This document shows, piece after piece, positions 25,523 to 34,554 of a DNA stretch of 64,000 nt. Numbering within the stretch: the first letter of the stretch is position 1; the number at the start of each line of letters is the position of its first letter. The stretch spans positions 122,721-186,720 of the forward strand of contig VAYS01000017.1 of assembly GCA_005883215.1 (NCBI GenBank). Reading direction: 5' to 3'. Source of the stretch: Actinomycetota bacterium. GTDB taxonomy: Bacteria; Actinomycetota; Thermoleophilia; Solirubrobacterales; Solirubrobacteraceae. Made by a program: the position numbers and the translations under genes. Under the pieces are notes generated by a model. The model was given only the letters and a program-made list of their open reading frames with translations, did no database searches and had not been told where the DNA came from.

Positions 25523-26484
25523 GCCGGGTGCTGGTCACCGGCGGAGCCGGGATGATCGGCTCCGCCGTGGTGCGGCGCCTGCTGCGCGATCCGCGCTACG
25601 AGGTGCGGGTCTCCGACCAGCGACCGGCCCCGCAGTGGATGCGCGAAGGGTGCGAGATCCACACCGGGGACCTGCGGTCCCTGGCCGAGGCGCGGGAGGC
25701 CGCTGCGGGATGCACCCACGTCGTGCACCTGGCGGCGATCGTCGGCGGCATCGCCAACTTCCACCGCCTCCCGCATACCCTCACCGAGGTAAACAACGCC
25801 CTCTATAACGCGGTGATCCGGTCGGCGCTGGACCACGACGCGGAGCGCTTCCTGTATGTGTCGTCCTCGATGGTGTTCGAGCGCGCCGAGGTCTTCCCCA
25901 CCCCCGAGGACTACCTCCCCGACTGCCCGGTTCCGCGCTCGGCCTACGGGTTCTCCAAGCTCACCGGCGAGGCCTACTGCCGCGCCGCACACGAGGAGCA
26001 CGGTCTGTGCTTCACCATCTGTCGCCCGTTCAATGCCTATGGCCCCGGGGAGGTGCCCGACTCCGAGCCGGGAATCGCCCACGCGGTGCCGGACCTGATC
26101 GCCAAGGCGCTGTCTGGCCAACGGCCGCTGCAGATCTTCGGCTCCGGAGAGCAGACGCGGACGTTGACGCATGTCGATGACATCGCCAACGGCATCGTGT
26201 GCGCGCTGGCGATGCCCGCCGCCGAGAACGAGGACTTCAACATCTCGGCCAGCCGCGAGCTCAGCGTCGCCGAGATCGCCCGCATGGTGTGGGAGGTATG
26301 CGACCGGGACCCCGCCGACTTCGAGCTCGAGCACCTGCCCAGCTTCGAGGTGGACGTGCAGCGGCGCTGGCCCTCGGTCGAAAAAGCCGAGCGCCTGCTC
26401 GGCTGGGAGGCCCAGATCGAGCTGGAGGACGGGCTGCGGGACACCGCCGACTGGCTGCGCGAGCACGCCCCGGTGGCCGGATGA
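25519..26484 (+). CDS. NAD-dependent epimerase/dehydratase
   Basis: A 321-residue extended [43 protein letters not shown], catalytic [24 protein letters not shown] (Y-x3-K), [12 protein letters not shown] and [20 protein letters not shown]. The GGI segment after HLAA resembles GDP-mannose-3,5-epimerase and related NDP-sugar epimerases, but the substrate is not certain. Co-translated with the upstream dehydrogenase and followed 28 bp later by a GDP-mannose 4,6-dehydratase, so it may act on a UDP-uronate or on a GDP-sugar. Confidence 0.82.
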   Translation: MSRVLVTGGAGMIGSAVVRRLLRDPRYEVRVSDQRPAPQWMREGCEIHTGDLRSLAEAREAAAGCTHVVHLAAIVGGIANFHRLPHTLTEVNNALYNAVIRSALDHDAERFLYVSSSMVFERAEVFPTPEDYLPDCPVPRSAYGFSKLTGEAYCRAAHEEHGLCFTICRPFNAYGPGEVPDSEPGIAHAVPDLIAKALSGQRPLQIFGSGEQTRTLTHVDDIANGIVCALAMPAAENEDFNISASRELSVAEIARMVWEVCDRDPADFELEHLPSFEVDVQRRWPSVEKAERLLGWEAQIELEDGLRDTADWLREHAPVAG

Positions 26485-26512
26485 AGCCCTCCCCGTCAAT
26501 CCTTGTTCGCCA

Positions 26513-27478
26513 ATGAGCGCTCGCCGCGCGCTCATCACGGGCATCACGGGCCAGGACGGCTCCCACCTCGCCGATCTGTTGCTCGACAAGGGCTACGAGG
26601 TGCATGGCATGGTTCGCCGCTCCTCCACGGAGAAGTTCGAACGGATCGAGCACCTTCGGGATCGGATCACGCTTCATCAGGGCGACCTGCTCGACCAGCG
26701 CTCGCTGGTGGACACGCTGCGGGCGGCGCGGCCCGACGAGATCTACAACCTCGCGGCCATGAGCTTCGTGGCCGTCTCCTGGATCCAGCCGACCCTCACG
26801 GCCGAGTTCACCGGCGTAGGGGTTACGCGCCTCCTGGAGGCGATGCGCGAAGTCTGTCCCCAGGCGCGTTTTTACCAGGCCTCATCGAGCGAGATGTTCG
26901 GAAAGGTCAGACAGGTTCCGCAAAATGAAGCCACACCCTTTTACCCACGTTCACCCTATGGTGTGGCAAAGGCCTATGGCCACTTCATTACCGTTAATTA
27001 TCGCGAGTCATATGACCTGCATGCCACGAGTGGAATTTTGTTCAACCATGAGGGAACCCGCCGAGCGTTGGAGTTCGTGACGCGCAAGATCACCTGGCAC
27101 GCGGCCGCGCTCAAACTCGGCATGGCGAAGGAGCTGCGGCTGGGCAACCTCGACGCCGAGCGCGATTGGGGCTATGCGCCGGACTACGTGGAGGCGATGT
27201 GGCGAATGCTCCAGCAGGATCATGCGGAGGACTACGTCATCGCCACCGGGAAGGCCCACTCGGTGCGCGACTGCGTCGAGATCGCCTTCGACCACGCCGG
27301 TCTCGAGCTCGACAGGCACGTGGTCATCGATGACTCGTTCAAGCGTCCCGCCGAAGTGGACCATCTGATCGGCGACTACTCCAAGGCGCGCGAAACCCTG
27401 GGCTGGGAGCCGACCACCTCCTTCGAGGAGATGATCCGGCTGATGGTCGACGCCGACTACAAGCAGCTCAAGGCCTAG
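26513..27478 (+). CDS. gmd: GDP-mannose 4,6-dehydratase
   Basis: A 321-residue Gmd: [36 protein letters not shown], the catalytic S126-E127 in SSSEMFGK, Y149 and K153 in [10 protein letters not shown], and [17 protein letters not shown]. It makes GDP-4-keto-6-deoxymannose, precursor of fucose, D-rhamnose and 4-amino or heptose derivatives. Residues 127-183 are encoded by an unusually low-GC stretch (49%, hand count) right after the catalytic Glu. No partner GDP-fucose synthase or RMD is obvious, though the divergent paralogue at 27506 is a candidate. Confidence 0.92.
   Translation: MSARRALITGITGQDGSHLADLLLDKGYEVHGMVRRSSTEKFERIEHLRDRITLHQGDLLDQRSLVDTLRAARPDEIYNLAAMSFVAVSWIQPTLTAEFTGVGVTRLLEAMREVCPQARFYQASSSEMFGKVRQVPQNEATPFYPRSPYGVAKAYGHFITVNYRESYDLHATSGILFNHEGTRRALEFVTRKITWHAAALKLGMAKELRLGNLDAERDWGYAPDYVEAMWRMLQQDHAEDYVIATGKAHSVRDCVEIAFDHAGLELDRHVVIDDSFKRPAEVDHLIGDYSKARETLGWEPTTSFEEMIRLMVDADYKQLKA
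26891..27060. other. Low-GC patch inside gmd
   Basis: By hand count 84 of 170 bases are G or C (49%), against roughly 70% in the rest of the gene. The borders are sharp: codons such as AAA, TTT, ATT and TTA cluster here and nearly vanish outside. The reading frame and the family-conserved residues are kept. It looks like a short gene-conversion tract from a lower-GC donor gmd. Confidence 0.7.
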
Positions 27479-27505
27479 CCGCGCAGAACACCGCCGAGAC
27501 CGTGG

Positions 27506-28477
27506 CTAGCGCGTGGAGCGCAGCTCCTCCAGGTCGGCCTGCACCATCTCCTCGATCATCGCCTCGAACGCGACGCTGGGGGTCCATTTGAGCTCCGAGC
27601 GAGCCTTCCCCGGATCCCCGACGAGCGGGGTCTCTTCGCCGTCGCGCCGAAGCCGGGGGTGGGTCTTTACGTGCTCGCCAGGATCCAGGTCCAGGACGGC
27701 AAAGGCGGCTTGCACCAGGTCCCCCACGGTGCGGCCCACGCCACTGGCCAGAATGTAATCGTCGGCGGTGGGAGCCTGGAGCATCAGCCAGGCACCCCGC
27801 ACGATGTCCCGGGCGTGCGACCAGTCACGCACCGTGTCGAGGTCGCCCAGGATCAAGTCGCTCTCCAGACCGAGCTTGATCGCGGCGGCTCCACGGGTGA
27901 CCTTCCGGGTCACGAATCGCTGCGGCCGGCGTGGCGACTCGTGGTTGTAGGTGATGCCCGAGCAGGCGTGAAGCCCCGAGTGCCGGCGCAGGGTTCCGAT
28001 CAGTTGATGCGAGGCCAGCTTGGCCACCGCATACGGATTCTGGGGCCAACACGCCGTGCGTTCGTTCTGTGGGTTCTCGGCCGCCGCACCGAAGATCTGT
28101 CCCGAGCTGGCGACGTAGACCCGGATCTCGGCCTCGGCCGCCTGGACTGCCTGCAGCAGCTCACCGGTGGGGCCGGCGATCGCCTGCAGCGTCTCGCCTG
28201 GGCGCTCCCACGAGTCGGGGACGAACGTCGGGCCGGCGAGGTGGTAGATCTCGCGCGGTTTGGCCTCATCGATCAGATCGCGCATGACCCCGGGCCGGCT
28301 GACGTCCGCGGCCCGCAGCTCGATGCGGTCGAGCACGGCCTCCAGATTGCTCGCCGCGTCGCCGTCGACGCGGCGAGCCACGCCCCATACCTCGTAGCCC
28401 TCATCGAGCAGCAGCTCGGTCAGGTAGGAGCCGTCCTGGCCGGTGATTCCGGTGACCAGCGCGCGAGCCTTGGTCAC
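27506..28477 (-). CDS. GDP-mannose 4,6-dehydratase paralogue with altered catalytic triad
   Basis: A 323-residue Gmd-like extended [56 protein letters not shown] (Y149, K153), YNHESPRRPQRFVTRKVTRG and LGDLDTVRDWSHARDIVRGA. The catalytic S-x-E is changed to SSGQ (Q127), so the general base that drives dehydration in Gmd is missing. It may be a reductase of the Gmd product (as RMD is) or an epimerase. GTG start chosen because the family begins here. It converges on gmd with 27 bp between the stops. Confidence 0.8.
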   Translation of the reverse strand: MTKARALVTGITGQDGSYLTELLLDEGYEVWGVARRVDGDAASNLEAVLDRIELRAADVSRPGVMRDLIDEAKPREIYHLAGPTFVPDSWERPGETLQAIAGPTGELLQAVQAAEAEIRVYVASSGQIFGAAAENPQNERTACWPQNPYAVAKLASHQLIGTLRRHSGLHACSGITYNHESPRRPQRFVTRKVTRGAAAIKLGLESDLILGDLDTVRDWSHARDIVRGAWLMLQAPTADDYILASGVGRTVGDLVQAAFAVLDLDPGEHVKTHPRLRRDGEETPLVGDPGKARSELKWTPSVAFEAMIEEMVQADLEELRSTR

Positions 28478-28526
28478 CGGGAGCCTCCCGGACCCGGGCC
28501 GGGCGGCGGCGCGCAAGGCGCCGGGC

Positions 28527-29465
28527 TCACGTAACCGCCGGCGTGGCGTCGAGCGTGCGGCGCAGCCCGTCGAGCAGATCCACCTCGGCCTCCCAGCCGA
28601 GCTCGCGGCGAGCGCGCTCGACATCCAGGCAGCTCCGCTGCACCTCGCCCATGCGCGGGGGCGCGAACTCCGGCTCGAACTCTTCGCCGCTGATCTCGCG
28701 AAGCGCCTCGACGAGGTCGAGCACCGACGTCTCCCGGCCGGTACCGACGTTGAGCTCGCCGTGCGTCTCGGTCCGTTCGGCGGCGAGCAGATTGGCGCGC
28801 ACGACGTCGTCGACGTAGGCGTAGTCCCGGGTCTGGGTGCCGTCGCCGTAGATCGTCGGGCGCATGCCGTCTCGCAGACGTCCGCAGAAGATCGCCACCA
28901 CCCCGGCCTCTCCCAGAGGATCCTGGCGGGGCCCGTAGATGTTCCCGTAGCGCAGCGTCACGGTCGACAATCCGTGCAGACGCTCGTAGAGCTCGCAGTA
29001 GCGCTCGCCGCAGAACTTGCTCAACCCATAGGGCGCCTTGGGCTGCGGCCACGTCGACTCGGGCGTGGGCAGCTCGTCGGTCTCGCCGTAGATCGCCCCG
29101 CCGGTCGAGGTGAACACGAATCGGCTCACGTCGGCTAGCCGCGCCGCCTCGAGCAGGTTGACCGTGCCCTCGACGTTGATGCGCGCGTCGGCGGCCGGCT
29201 CGGCGAGCGACTTGCGCACGTCGATCTGGGCGGCCAGGTGGTAGATCAGCTCGGGTCGCTCCTCGGCCACGAGCCCCTTGATGCGCTCGGCGTCGCAGAT
29301 GTCCTCCCGGTGAAGGATCGCCCCCTCGGCCACGGCGAGGTCGAGATTCTGCTCGCGTCCGGTCGAGAGATCGTCGATCACCGACACCCGGTCGCCGCGG
29401 CGGACCAGGGCATCGACCAGGTTCGAGCCGATGAAGCCGGCGCCGCCGGTGACGAGAGCCCGCAT
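28527..29465 (-). CDS. UDP-glucose 4-epimerase-like NAD-dependent epimerase
   Basis: A 312-residue extended SDR: RALVTGGAGFIGSNLVDALV, VIDDLSTGREQNLD, IYHLAAQIDVRKSLAEPAAD, catalytic FTSTGGAIYGETDELP, PYGLSKFCGERYCELY (Y-x3-K), RYGNIYGPRQDPLGEAGVVA and IYGDGTQTRDYAYVDDVVRA. This matches GalE-type and related NDP-hexose epimerases of actinobacterial glycan clusters. Cytoplasmic; probably supplies UDP-galactose or a UDP-hexosamine. It follows the unknown gene at 29480 after a 14-bp gap in the same leftward operon. Confidence 0.86.
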   Translation of the reverse strand: MRALVTGGAGFIGSNLVDALVRRGDRVSVIDDLSTGREQNLDLAVAEGAILHREDICDAERIKGLVAEERPELIYHLAAQIDVRKSLAEPAADARINVEGTVNLLEAARLADVSRFVFTSTGGAIYGETDELPTPESTWPQPKAPYGLSKFCGERYCELYERLHGLSTVTLRYGNIYGPRQDPLGEAGVVAIFCGRLRDGMRPTIYGDGTQTRDYAYVDDVVRANLLAAERTETHGELNVGTGRETSVLDLVEALREISGEEFEPEFAPPRMGEVQRSCLDVERARRELGWEAEVDLLDGLRRTLDATPAVT

Positions 29466-29479
29466 CCTGGGCGCGGATC

Positions 29480-30454
29480 CTAATGGTGCAGGTCGGCCAG
29501 CCGGGTGCGAAAGAACGAGAGCGCCTCGGCGCGCTGATCTTCGGACTCCAGCAGGGCGCGGTAGGGCAGGTCGGCGCCGGAGAAGCCGTCGGCCCGCCAC
29601 AGCTCGCCCTCGGGCGTGGCGCTCCACGGCGCCACATAGAGGTAGGGCTCGGGATGGGCCTCGTCGCCCGGGGAACAGCCGTAGGCGGCGCGCCGGCCCT
29701 GTGCCTCGGAGCCCAGCTCGAGCGCCGTGTCGAAGTGCTCGGGCCATATCTGCACCCGGCTGGGCTCGTGCTCGGGCACCGCCTCGGCCCGCAACTGCTC
29801 GAGCACCGAGGCGGCGAAGCCGACCCAGTCGCCCACGAAGCGGCTGGCCGGCACGTCGATCGCCAGCGGCTCGTCCTCCGGCGCCGGCTCGAAGCCCGTG
29901 AGGCCAGAGCCGATCAACCGGGCCGCTTCCTCGAGCGTGGTCAGCCGCCCCTCCCGGGCGTGCCGCCCGGCCTGGACGGTCAGCAGATCACCGGAGATAC
30001 GGAGCTGGACGTCCTCGCCGAAGAACGGGGTGCCAAAGCCGCCCATCGTGTAGCGCAGGCCGATCTTGCCGGTGGCCCGCTCGCGGGTAGGTGAGATCAG
30101 CTTCTCGGCCAGGCGGTGAAGCGCGGCGCGCGTGGGTCCCAGGCCGTGGGGTGCCGGCCCCAGCCTCGGGTAGGGGCCCAGCCAGCGCCGGCGGCAGAAC
30201 TCCTCGAGCTCGTCGTCTCCCCGGGCGACCTCCTCCCACAGCAGATCGCCCGTGGTGACCGGTGAGACCAGCTCGCGTTGCGCGCCCGAGCGCTCGCCGG
30301 TGGCGACGGGGTCATCGGCGAACCAGGGAGGGACGGCCACCGCCGGCGCAGACGGCTCGAGCACGCGCACGTCGTAGCGGCCGTGGAGGCGGTCGAAGGC
30401 CTCCTGCTGGGCGTGGCGGTTGGGGGCGGGCAAGGACCGAGGGACGATGATCAC
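29480..30454 (-). CDS. Conserved hypothetical protein
   Basis: A 324-residue soluble protein that I cannot name. Notable conserved-looking segments are GKIGLRYTMGGFGTPFFGED, VQIWPEHFDTALELGSEAQG, then SPGDEAHPEPYLYVAPWS and GFSGADLPYRALLE. No signal peptide or membrane helix. Its GTG overlaps the stop of the upstream glycosyltransferase (GTGA), so it is translated with it. The invariant-looking W, H, E and D residues suggest an enzyme or ligand-binding protein rather than a structural one. The first 60 residues are less ordered. Confidence 0.6.
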   Translation of the reverse strand: MIIVPRSLPAPNRHAQQEAFDRLHGRYDVRVLEPSAPAVAVPPWFADDPVATGERSGAQRELVSPVTTGDLLWEEVARGDDELEEFCRRRWLGPYPRLGPAPHGLGPTRAALHRLAEKLISPTRERATGKIGLRYTMGGFGTPFFGEDVQLRISGDLLTVQAGRHAREGRLTTLEEAARLIGSGLTGFEPAPEDEPLAIDVPASRFVGDWVGFAASVLEQLRAEAVPEHEPSRVQIWPEHFDTALELGSEAQGRRAAYGCSPGDEAHPEPYLYVAPWSATPEGELWRADGFSGADLPYRALLESEDQRAEALSFFRTRLADLHH

Positions 30455-31569
30455 GCGCCAACCGCCTCGTAGACGGCGCCGAGGGCGGGGGCCACCACCT
30501 CGGGAGCGACCACGGCGCGCGCGGCTGCGATCCCCGCCTCTCCGTGCGAAACGGATCGCCAGCGCCGGCGCGCCGCCTCGGCCAGCGCCGCCGGGTCGCC
30601 GGGGGCGACCAGACCGTCGGGATCGACCAGCTCGGGCAGGGCGCCGATCCGGCTGGCCACCACGGGAACGCCGTCGGCCATCGCCTCGGCCGCCGACAGC
30701 CCGAACGTCTCGGCCGAACGGGAGGGCACGAGCGCCAGCGCCGCCTGGCCTCGCACCTCGGCAAGGGCCGTGGGATCGAGCGACCCGGCGAAGCGCACGT
30801 CGGCGTCGGCGCCGCGGCGCTCGAGCTCCGAGCGCAACGGCCCGTCGCCCGCGACGACCAGCGGCAGGCCGATCGACTGGCACGCCTCGATGGCCACGTC
30901 GACGCCCTTCTCGGGCGCCAGGCGACCGCTGACCAGGGCGTGGACGCCGCGGTCCGCTCGCGAGCGCACGGCCAGCGAGCGCACGGGATGGGGCACCACG
31001 TACACGCGGTCGGCCGGCAGCGGTGCCCCCAGATCGGTCAGCCGCTGCCGGGCAAACCGGCTGGGAACGATCACCGCGTCGGCCAGGGAGACCATCCGCC
31101 GCTGCCACAACGACAGCGACGCGCCGTACACCGCCGCCTCGGCGCCGGTGCCCCGGCAGTTCAGCCGCACCCCGGGCAGCGTGTTGCGGGCGTGGCAGCG
31201 CGTGCAGTCCGCCCCGCGGGTAAAGCACGTCCCCACCGCGCAGATGAGCCGGTAGTTGTGCAGGTGGAGGACGACCCGCGCCCCCGCATCGCGCGCCGCG
31301 GCCAGCGCCCGCCACCCCAGGGTGGGGTTGAGGTTGTGGGCGTGGACGACCTTCGCCCCGGTGAGGCGCACGGCGCCGGCGACGTCGGCGGGCGCGAGGC
31401 CGCCGCTCAGGAGGCCCGCCGCCGCCCGCGCGCGACCGAGCCGGGCCGAGTCGCGCTCGAGCAGCTTGACCTCCTGGCCCAGGTGCTCGGCGACCAGCCA
31501 GCGCAGGTCCTCCACCGCGCGCTCTTCTCCGCCCGTGGTGCGGTAGCGGTTGTGCAGGAACAGGATCAC
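30451..31569 (-). CDS. GT4-like glycosyltransferase with cysteine-cluster motif
   Basis: A 372-residue GT-B enzyme: ILFLHNRYRTTGGEERAVED start, HAHNLNPTLGWRALAAARDA, then a conserved cysteine cluster in LICAVGTCFTRGADCTRCHA and a further Cys in GVRLNCRG, which is a hallmark of one GT4 subgroup. The donor domain has SGRLAPEKGVDVAIEACQ and SAETFGLSAAEAMADGVPVV. GTG start, with TAGGTT 8 nt upstream in a promoter shared with the divergent GT2 gene at 31597. Confidence 0.85.
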   Translation of the reverse strand: MILFLHNRYRTTGGEERAVEDLRWLVAEHLGQEVKLLERDSARLGRARAAAGLLSGGLAPADVAGAVRLTGAKVVHAHNLNPTLGWRALAAARDAGARVVLHLHNYRLICAVGTCFTRGADCTRCHARNTLPGVRLNCRGTGAEAAVYGASLSLWQRRMVSLADAVIVPSRFARQRLTDLGAPLPADRVYVVPHPVRSLAVRSRADRGVHALVSGRLAPEKGVDVAIEACQSIGLPLVVAGDGPLRSELERRGADADVRFAGSLDPTALAEVRGQAALALVPSRSAETFGLSAAEAMADGVPVVASRIGALPELVDPDGLVAPGDPAALAEAARRRWRSVSHGEAGIAAARAVVAPEVVAPALGAVYEAVGA

Positions 31570-31577
31570 CGCGGGCA

Positions 31578-31587
31578 AACCTAGACT
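31578..31587. promoter_or_regulatory. Overlapping back-to-back -10 elements for divergent glycosyltransferase genes
   Basis: AACCTAGACT contains TAGACT on the plus strand (31582-31587, 9 nt before ATG 31597) and TAGGTT on the minus strand (31583-31578, 8 nt before GTG 31569). The two hexamers share two bases of a central CTAG. Both genes would give leaderless mRNAs and RNA polymerase could occupy only one side at a time. Confidence 0.45.
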
Positions 31588-31596
31588 GGCCGGCCC

Positions 31597-33273
31597 ATGG
31601 CGCCCACCGTCTCGATCGCCGTGCCCACCCGCGAGCGCCCCGAGTACCTGGCCGTGGCGCTCGAGTCGATCGCGCCCCAGGCGGCCTCCGCCGGCGCCGA
31701 CGTGCTGGTCATAGACGACGGTGCGCTGGCCGAAAACGAGCGCCTGGCGGCCCGCTTCGGGGCGCGCTACGTCGCCCACCCCGAGCCGCGGGGATTGAAC
31801 GCCGCGCGCAACACCGCGCTGCGGCACACGTCAGGCGAGCTGGTGGCCTTCGTCGACGACGACGTGCGGGTGCTCCCGGGCTGGCTTCAGGCGCTGGCGC
31901 GCGGCGCGCAGACCGACGCCGATGTGCTGACCGGTCCCATCATCGCCCGCTTCGAGGATCACGCGTTTCGCATGTGCGGGCGCGAGGGCCCGCCAATCAC
32001 CGCCCAGGACTACGGTCCCCAGGACCGCGACGTCGAACGCGCGTGGGGAGCCAACATGGCCGTGCGTCGCTCGGCCGTGGCGCGCATAGGCGAGTTCGAC
32101 GAGTCGCGCGAGCTATATGGGGACGAGCAGGAGTGGCAGCATCGTCTGCGCGCCGCGGGGGGGCGCCTGCTCTATGTGGCCGCGGCCACGCTGGAGCACC
32201 GCCGCGCCGGCGACGATGCGCGCCTGCGCGCGCTGGCGCGGGCGGCCTTCGCCCGCGGGCAGGCCAGCCGCCGCTTCGACGCCTTCCTGGGCCGGGCCCC
32301 TTCGCTCATGCGCGAGCTGCGCGTGCTGGCCGGCTGCCTGGTCCACGCCCCCCGCTTTCGCTGCGCCAACGGGCTGGTGATGGCCGGCCACTCGCTCGGC
32401 CGGCTGAGCGCCGTGGCGGGAAGCCGATCGGTCGGGCCCGCCGCGCCGCCCGGGCAGAGCCCCGACTTCCTCTCCGGGCGCAGCGGAACGGTGGGCGGCC
32501 GGCGCGGTCAGCTGCGCGCGCTCGGCGACGCGGCGCTCGACCTGCTCGCCGTCGCCAGCGCCCAGCGCCGGCGGCTGCGCGCCGCCGGCCGGGTCAGCCC
32601 GGGCGAGCCCCTGCGGGTGCTGGCGCTGGCGGTCGTGCGTCCCGAGCACGCGGCCTCCATGGCCGCGATCGGCGCCGAGCTGGAGCGCTCGCGCCACCGG
32701 GTGGAGCTGGCCACCGGACCCCCGGGCGAGCTCGGCAAGTTCCAGAACCTCAACGCGCTGCTCGCCGCCCATCCGCCCGCCGGCCGTGACTGGCTGATCG
32801 TGGTCGACGACGACATCGAGCTGCCGGCCGGCTTCCTCGACGGCTTCCTGTTTCTGTGCGAGCGATTCTCGCTGCGCCTGGCCCAGCCCGCGCACCGGCT
32901 GGTCTCCCACGCCGCCTGGCCGGTGACCCGGCGGCGGGCACTGAGCGTGGCGCGCGAGACGCCGTTCGTGGAGATCGGGCCGTGCACCGCGTTTCGCCGC
33001 GACACCTTCGAGGCGCTGCTGCCCTTTCCCGACCTGCGCATGGGCTGGGGCCTGGACGCCCATTGGGCGGCGGTGGCTCGCGAGCGCGGATGGCGGGTGG
33101 GGGTGATCGACGCGTTGCCTATCGCCCACCGCTCCCGGCCGGCGGGCGCCGCCTACTCGCGCGAGGCGGCGGTGCGCGAGGCGCGCGAGTTCCTCGCCTC
33201 GCGTGCCTACGTCCCGCGCGAGGAGGCCAACCGCACGCTGGCCACCCACCGGCGCGTGCCCTCCCCGGTATGA
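31597..33273 (+). CDS. Two-domain GT-A glycosyltransferase
   Basis: A 558-residue protein with two GT-A-like units. Residues 1-240: TVSIAVPTRERPEYLAVALE, VLVIDDGALAENERL, LNAARNTALRHTSGELVAFV, the DDDVRVLPGW metal motif and WGANMAVRRSAVARIGEFDE, a GT2 domain. Residues 345-540: FQNLNALLAAHPPAGRDWLI, VVDDDIELPAGFLDGFL and MGWGLDAHWAAVARERGW, like the DUF707/GT-A group. The two are joined by a basic linker. It probably adds two sugars in succession. ATGA overlap with the next GT gene. Confidence 0.8.
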   Translation: MAPTVSIAVPTRERPEYLAVALESIAPQAASAGADVLVIDDGALAENERLAARFGARYVAHPEPRGLNAARNTALRHTSGELVAFVDDDVRVLPGWLQALARGAQTDADVLTGPIIARFEDHAFRMCGREGPPITAQDYGPQDRDVERAWGANMAVRRSAVARIGEFDESRELYGDEQEWQHRLRAAGGRLLYVAAATLEHRRAGDDARLRALARAAFARGQASRRFDAFLGRAPSLMRELRVLAGCLVHAPRFRCANGLVMAGHSLGRLSAVAGSRSVGPAAPPGQSPDFLSGRSGTVGGRRGQLRALGDAALDLLAVASAQRRRLRAAGRVSPGEPLRVLALAVVRPEHAASMAAIGAELERSRHRVELATGPPGELGKFQNLNALLAAHPPAGRDWLIVVDDDIELPAGFLDGFLFLCERFSLRLAQPAHRLVSHAAWPVTRRRALSVARETPFVEIGPCTAFRRDTFEALLPFPDLRMGWGLDAHWAAVARERGWRVGVIDALPIAHRSRPAGAAYSREAAVREAREFLASRAYVPREEANRTLATHRRVPSPV

Positions 33274-34508
33274 GCGCGCAGACCCCGGGGCCGGCTAACC
33301 GCGCGCGGCCGCGCGTGGTCGTGGTAAGCGAGTTCTACCCGCGCGCCGCCGACCCCGTCCTGGGCTTCTGGGCCCACCGGCAGGCGCTGGCCACCCGTGA
33401 GGCGGGCGCCGATATTCGCGTGCTCGTGCTCTATCGCCCGCTGCCGGCGCGAGCCAAGCTGGGCGAGGGAGTGGGGCCCGCGCTGTCGGAGCTCGCGCGA
33501 CTGGTGCGCCAGCCGCTGCTCCAGGAGCGCGACGGGCTGGAGGTGCGCTACGTGCCGTTCGTCTCGCCCGAGCGCTCCCGCGCCTACGCGCGCTGGGGCG
33601 CGTGGGCGGCACCCCCGCTGACGCTGGCGCTGCGGGCCCTGCGGCGCCGCTTTGCCTACGAGCTGATCCACGCCCACAACGCCGTCCCGGTGGGAGACGC
33701 CGTGCTGCGCGCCCGCGTCGACGTGCCGCTGGTGGTCTCGGTCCACGGCGGCGACGTGCTATTCACCGCCCCGCGGGTCCGGGGAGGGGCGGCGGCAGTG
33801 GCCCGCACCCTGAGCGCGGCGCGCCTGGTGCTGGCCAACAGCCGTGGCGTGGCGGACCTGGCCGCCCAACACGGCGCGCGCGCGGTGCGCGTGGTCCCGC
33901 TCGGGGCCGATCCGCCGCCCGACCGATCGTCAGACCCGCCTGCGCGCTCCGACCCCGAGCGCGGACCGGTCCTGATCACGGTGGGACACCTGGTGGCGCG
34001 CAAGCGCCACGCCGACGTGATTCGCGCGCTGGCCGTGCTCGCCTCGCGCCACCCGGGGCTGCGCTACCGGATCGTCGGCGACGGGCCCGAGCGCGAGCCG
34101 TTGCGCGCGCTGGCGGCGCAGCTCGGGGTGAGCGATCGCGTCGAGCTGGTCGGCCAGCTCGAGCCCGACGCGGCGCGGGCCGCGCTGGGCGGCGCCGACC
34201 TGTTCGTGATGCCCAGCACCGAGGAGGCGCTGGGGATCGCCTATCTGGAGGCCATGGCGGCCGGCGTGCCGGCGATCGGCGCCGCGGGCGAGCCCGGCCC
34301 GCAGGAGATCTCCGCCGCCGGAGAGGGCATGCGCCTGGTCGCCGCGCAGGACCCGACGGCGCTGGCGGCCGAGATCGGAGCCCTGGTGGGCGACCCACAA
34401 GGGCGAGAGCGACTGGGGCGGGCGGGGGCCGAGACGGTGGCCCGGGCGTTTTCCTGGGAGCGCTGCGGGCGCGAGACGGTCGAGGCCTACCGCCAGGCGC
34501 TCGCATGA
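33270..34508 (+). CDS. GT4-like glycosyltransferase
   Basis: A 412-residue GT-B enzyme: RVVVVSEFYPRAADPVLGFW, ELIHAHNAVPVGDAVLRARV, VVSVHGGDVLFTAPRVRGGA in the acceptor domain; GHLVARKRHADVIRALAVLA, YRIVGDGPEREPLRALAAQL and STEEALGIAYLEAMAAGVPA in the donor domain. It starts inside the stop of the two-domain GT (ATGA) and ends 76 bp before a toxin-antitoxin pair. Substrate unknown. Confidence 0.86.
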   Translation: MSAQTPGPANRARPRVVVVSEFYPRAADPVLGFWAHRQALATREAGADIRVLVLYRPLPARAKLGEGVGPALSELARLVRQPLLQERDGLEVRYVPFVSPERSRAYARWGAWAAPPLTLALRALRRRFAYELIHAHNAVPVGDAVLRARVDVPLVVSVHGGDVLFTAPRVRGGAAAVARTLSAARLVLANSRGVADLAAQHGARAVRVVPLGADPPPDRSSDPPARSDPERGPVLITVGHLVARKRHADVIRALAVLASRHPGLRYRIVGDGPEREPLRALAAQLGVSDRVELVGQLEPDAARAALGGADLFVMPSTEEALGIAYLEAMAAGVPAIGAAGEPGPQEISAAGEGMRLVAAQDPTALAAEIGALVGDPQGRERLGRAGAETVARAFSWERCGRETVEAYRQALA

Positions 34509-34554
34509 AATCCACGGCGCTTCAGCCGCACAGGCGCGCGCTCGAAGCGGTGGA

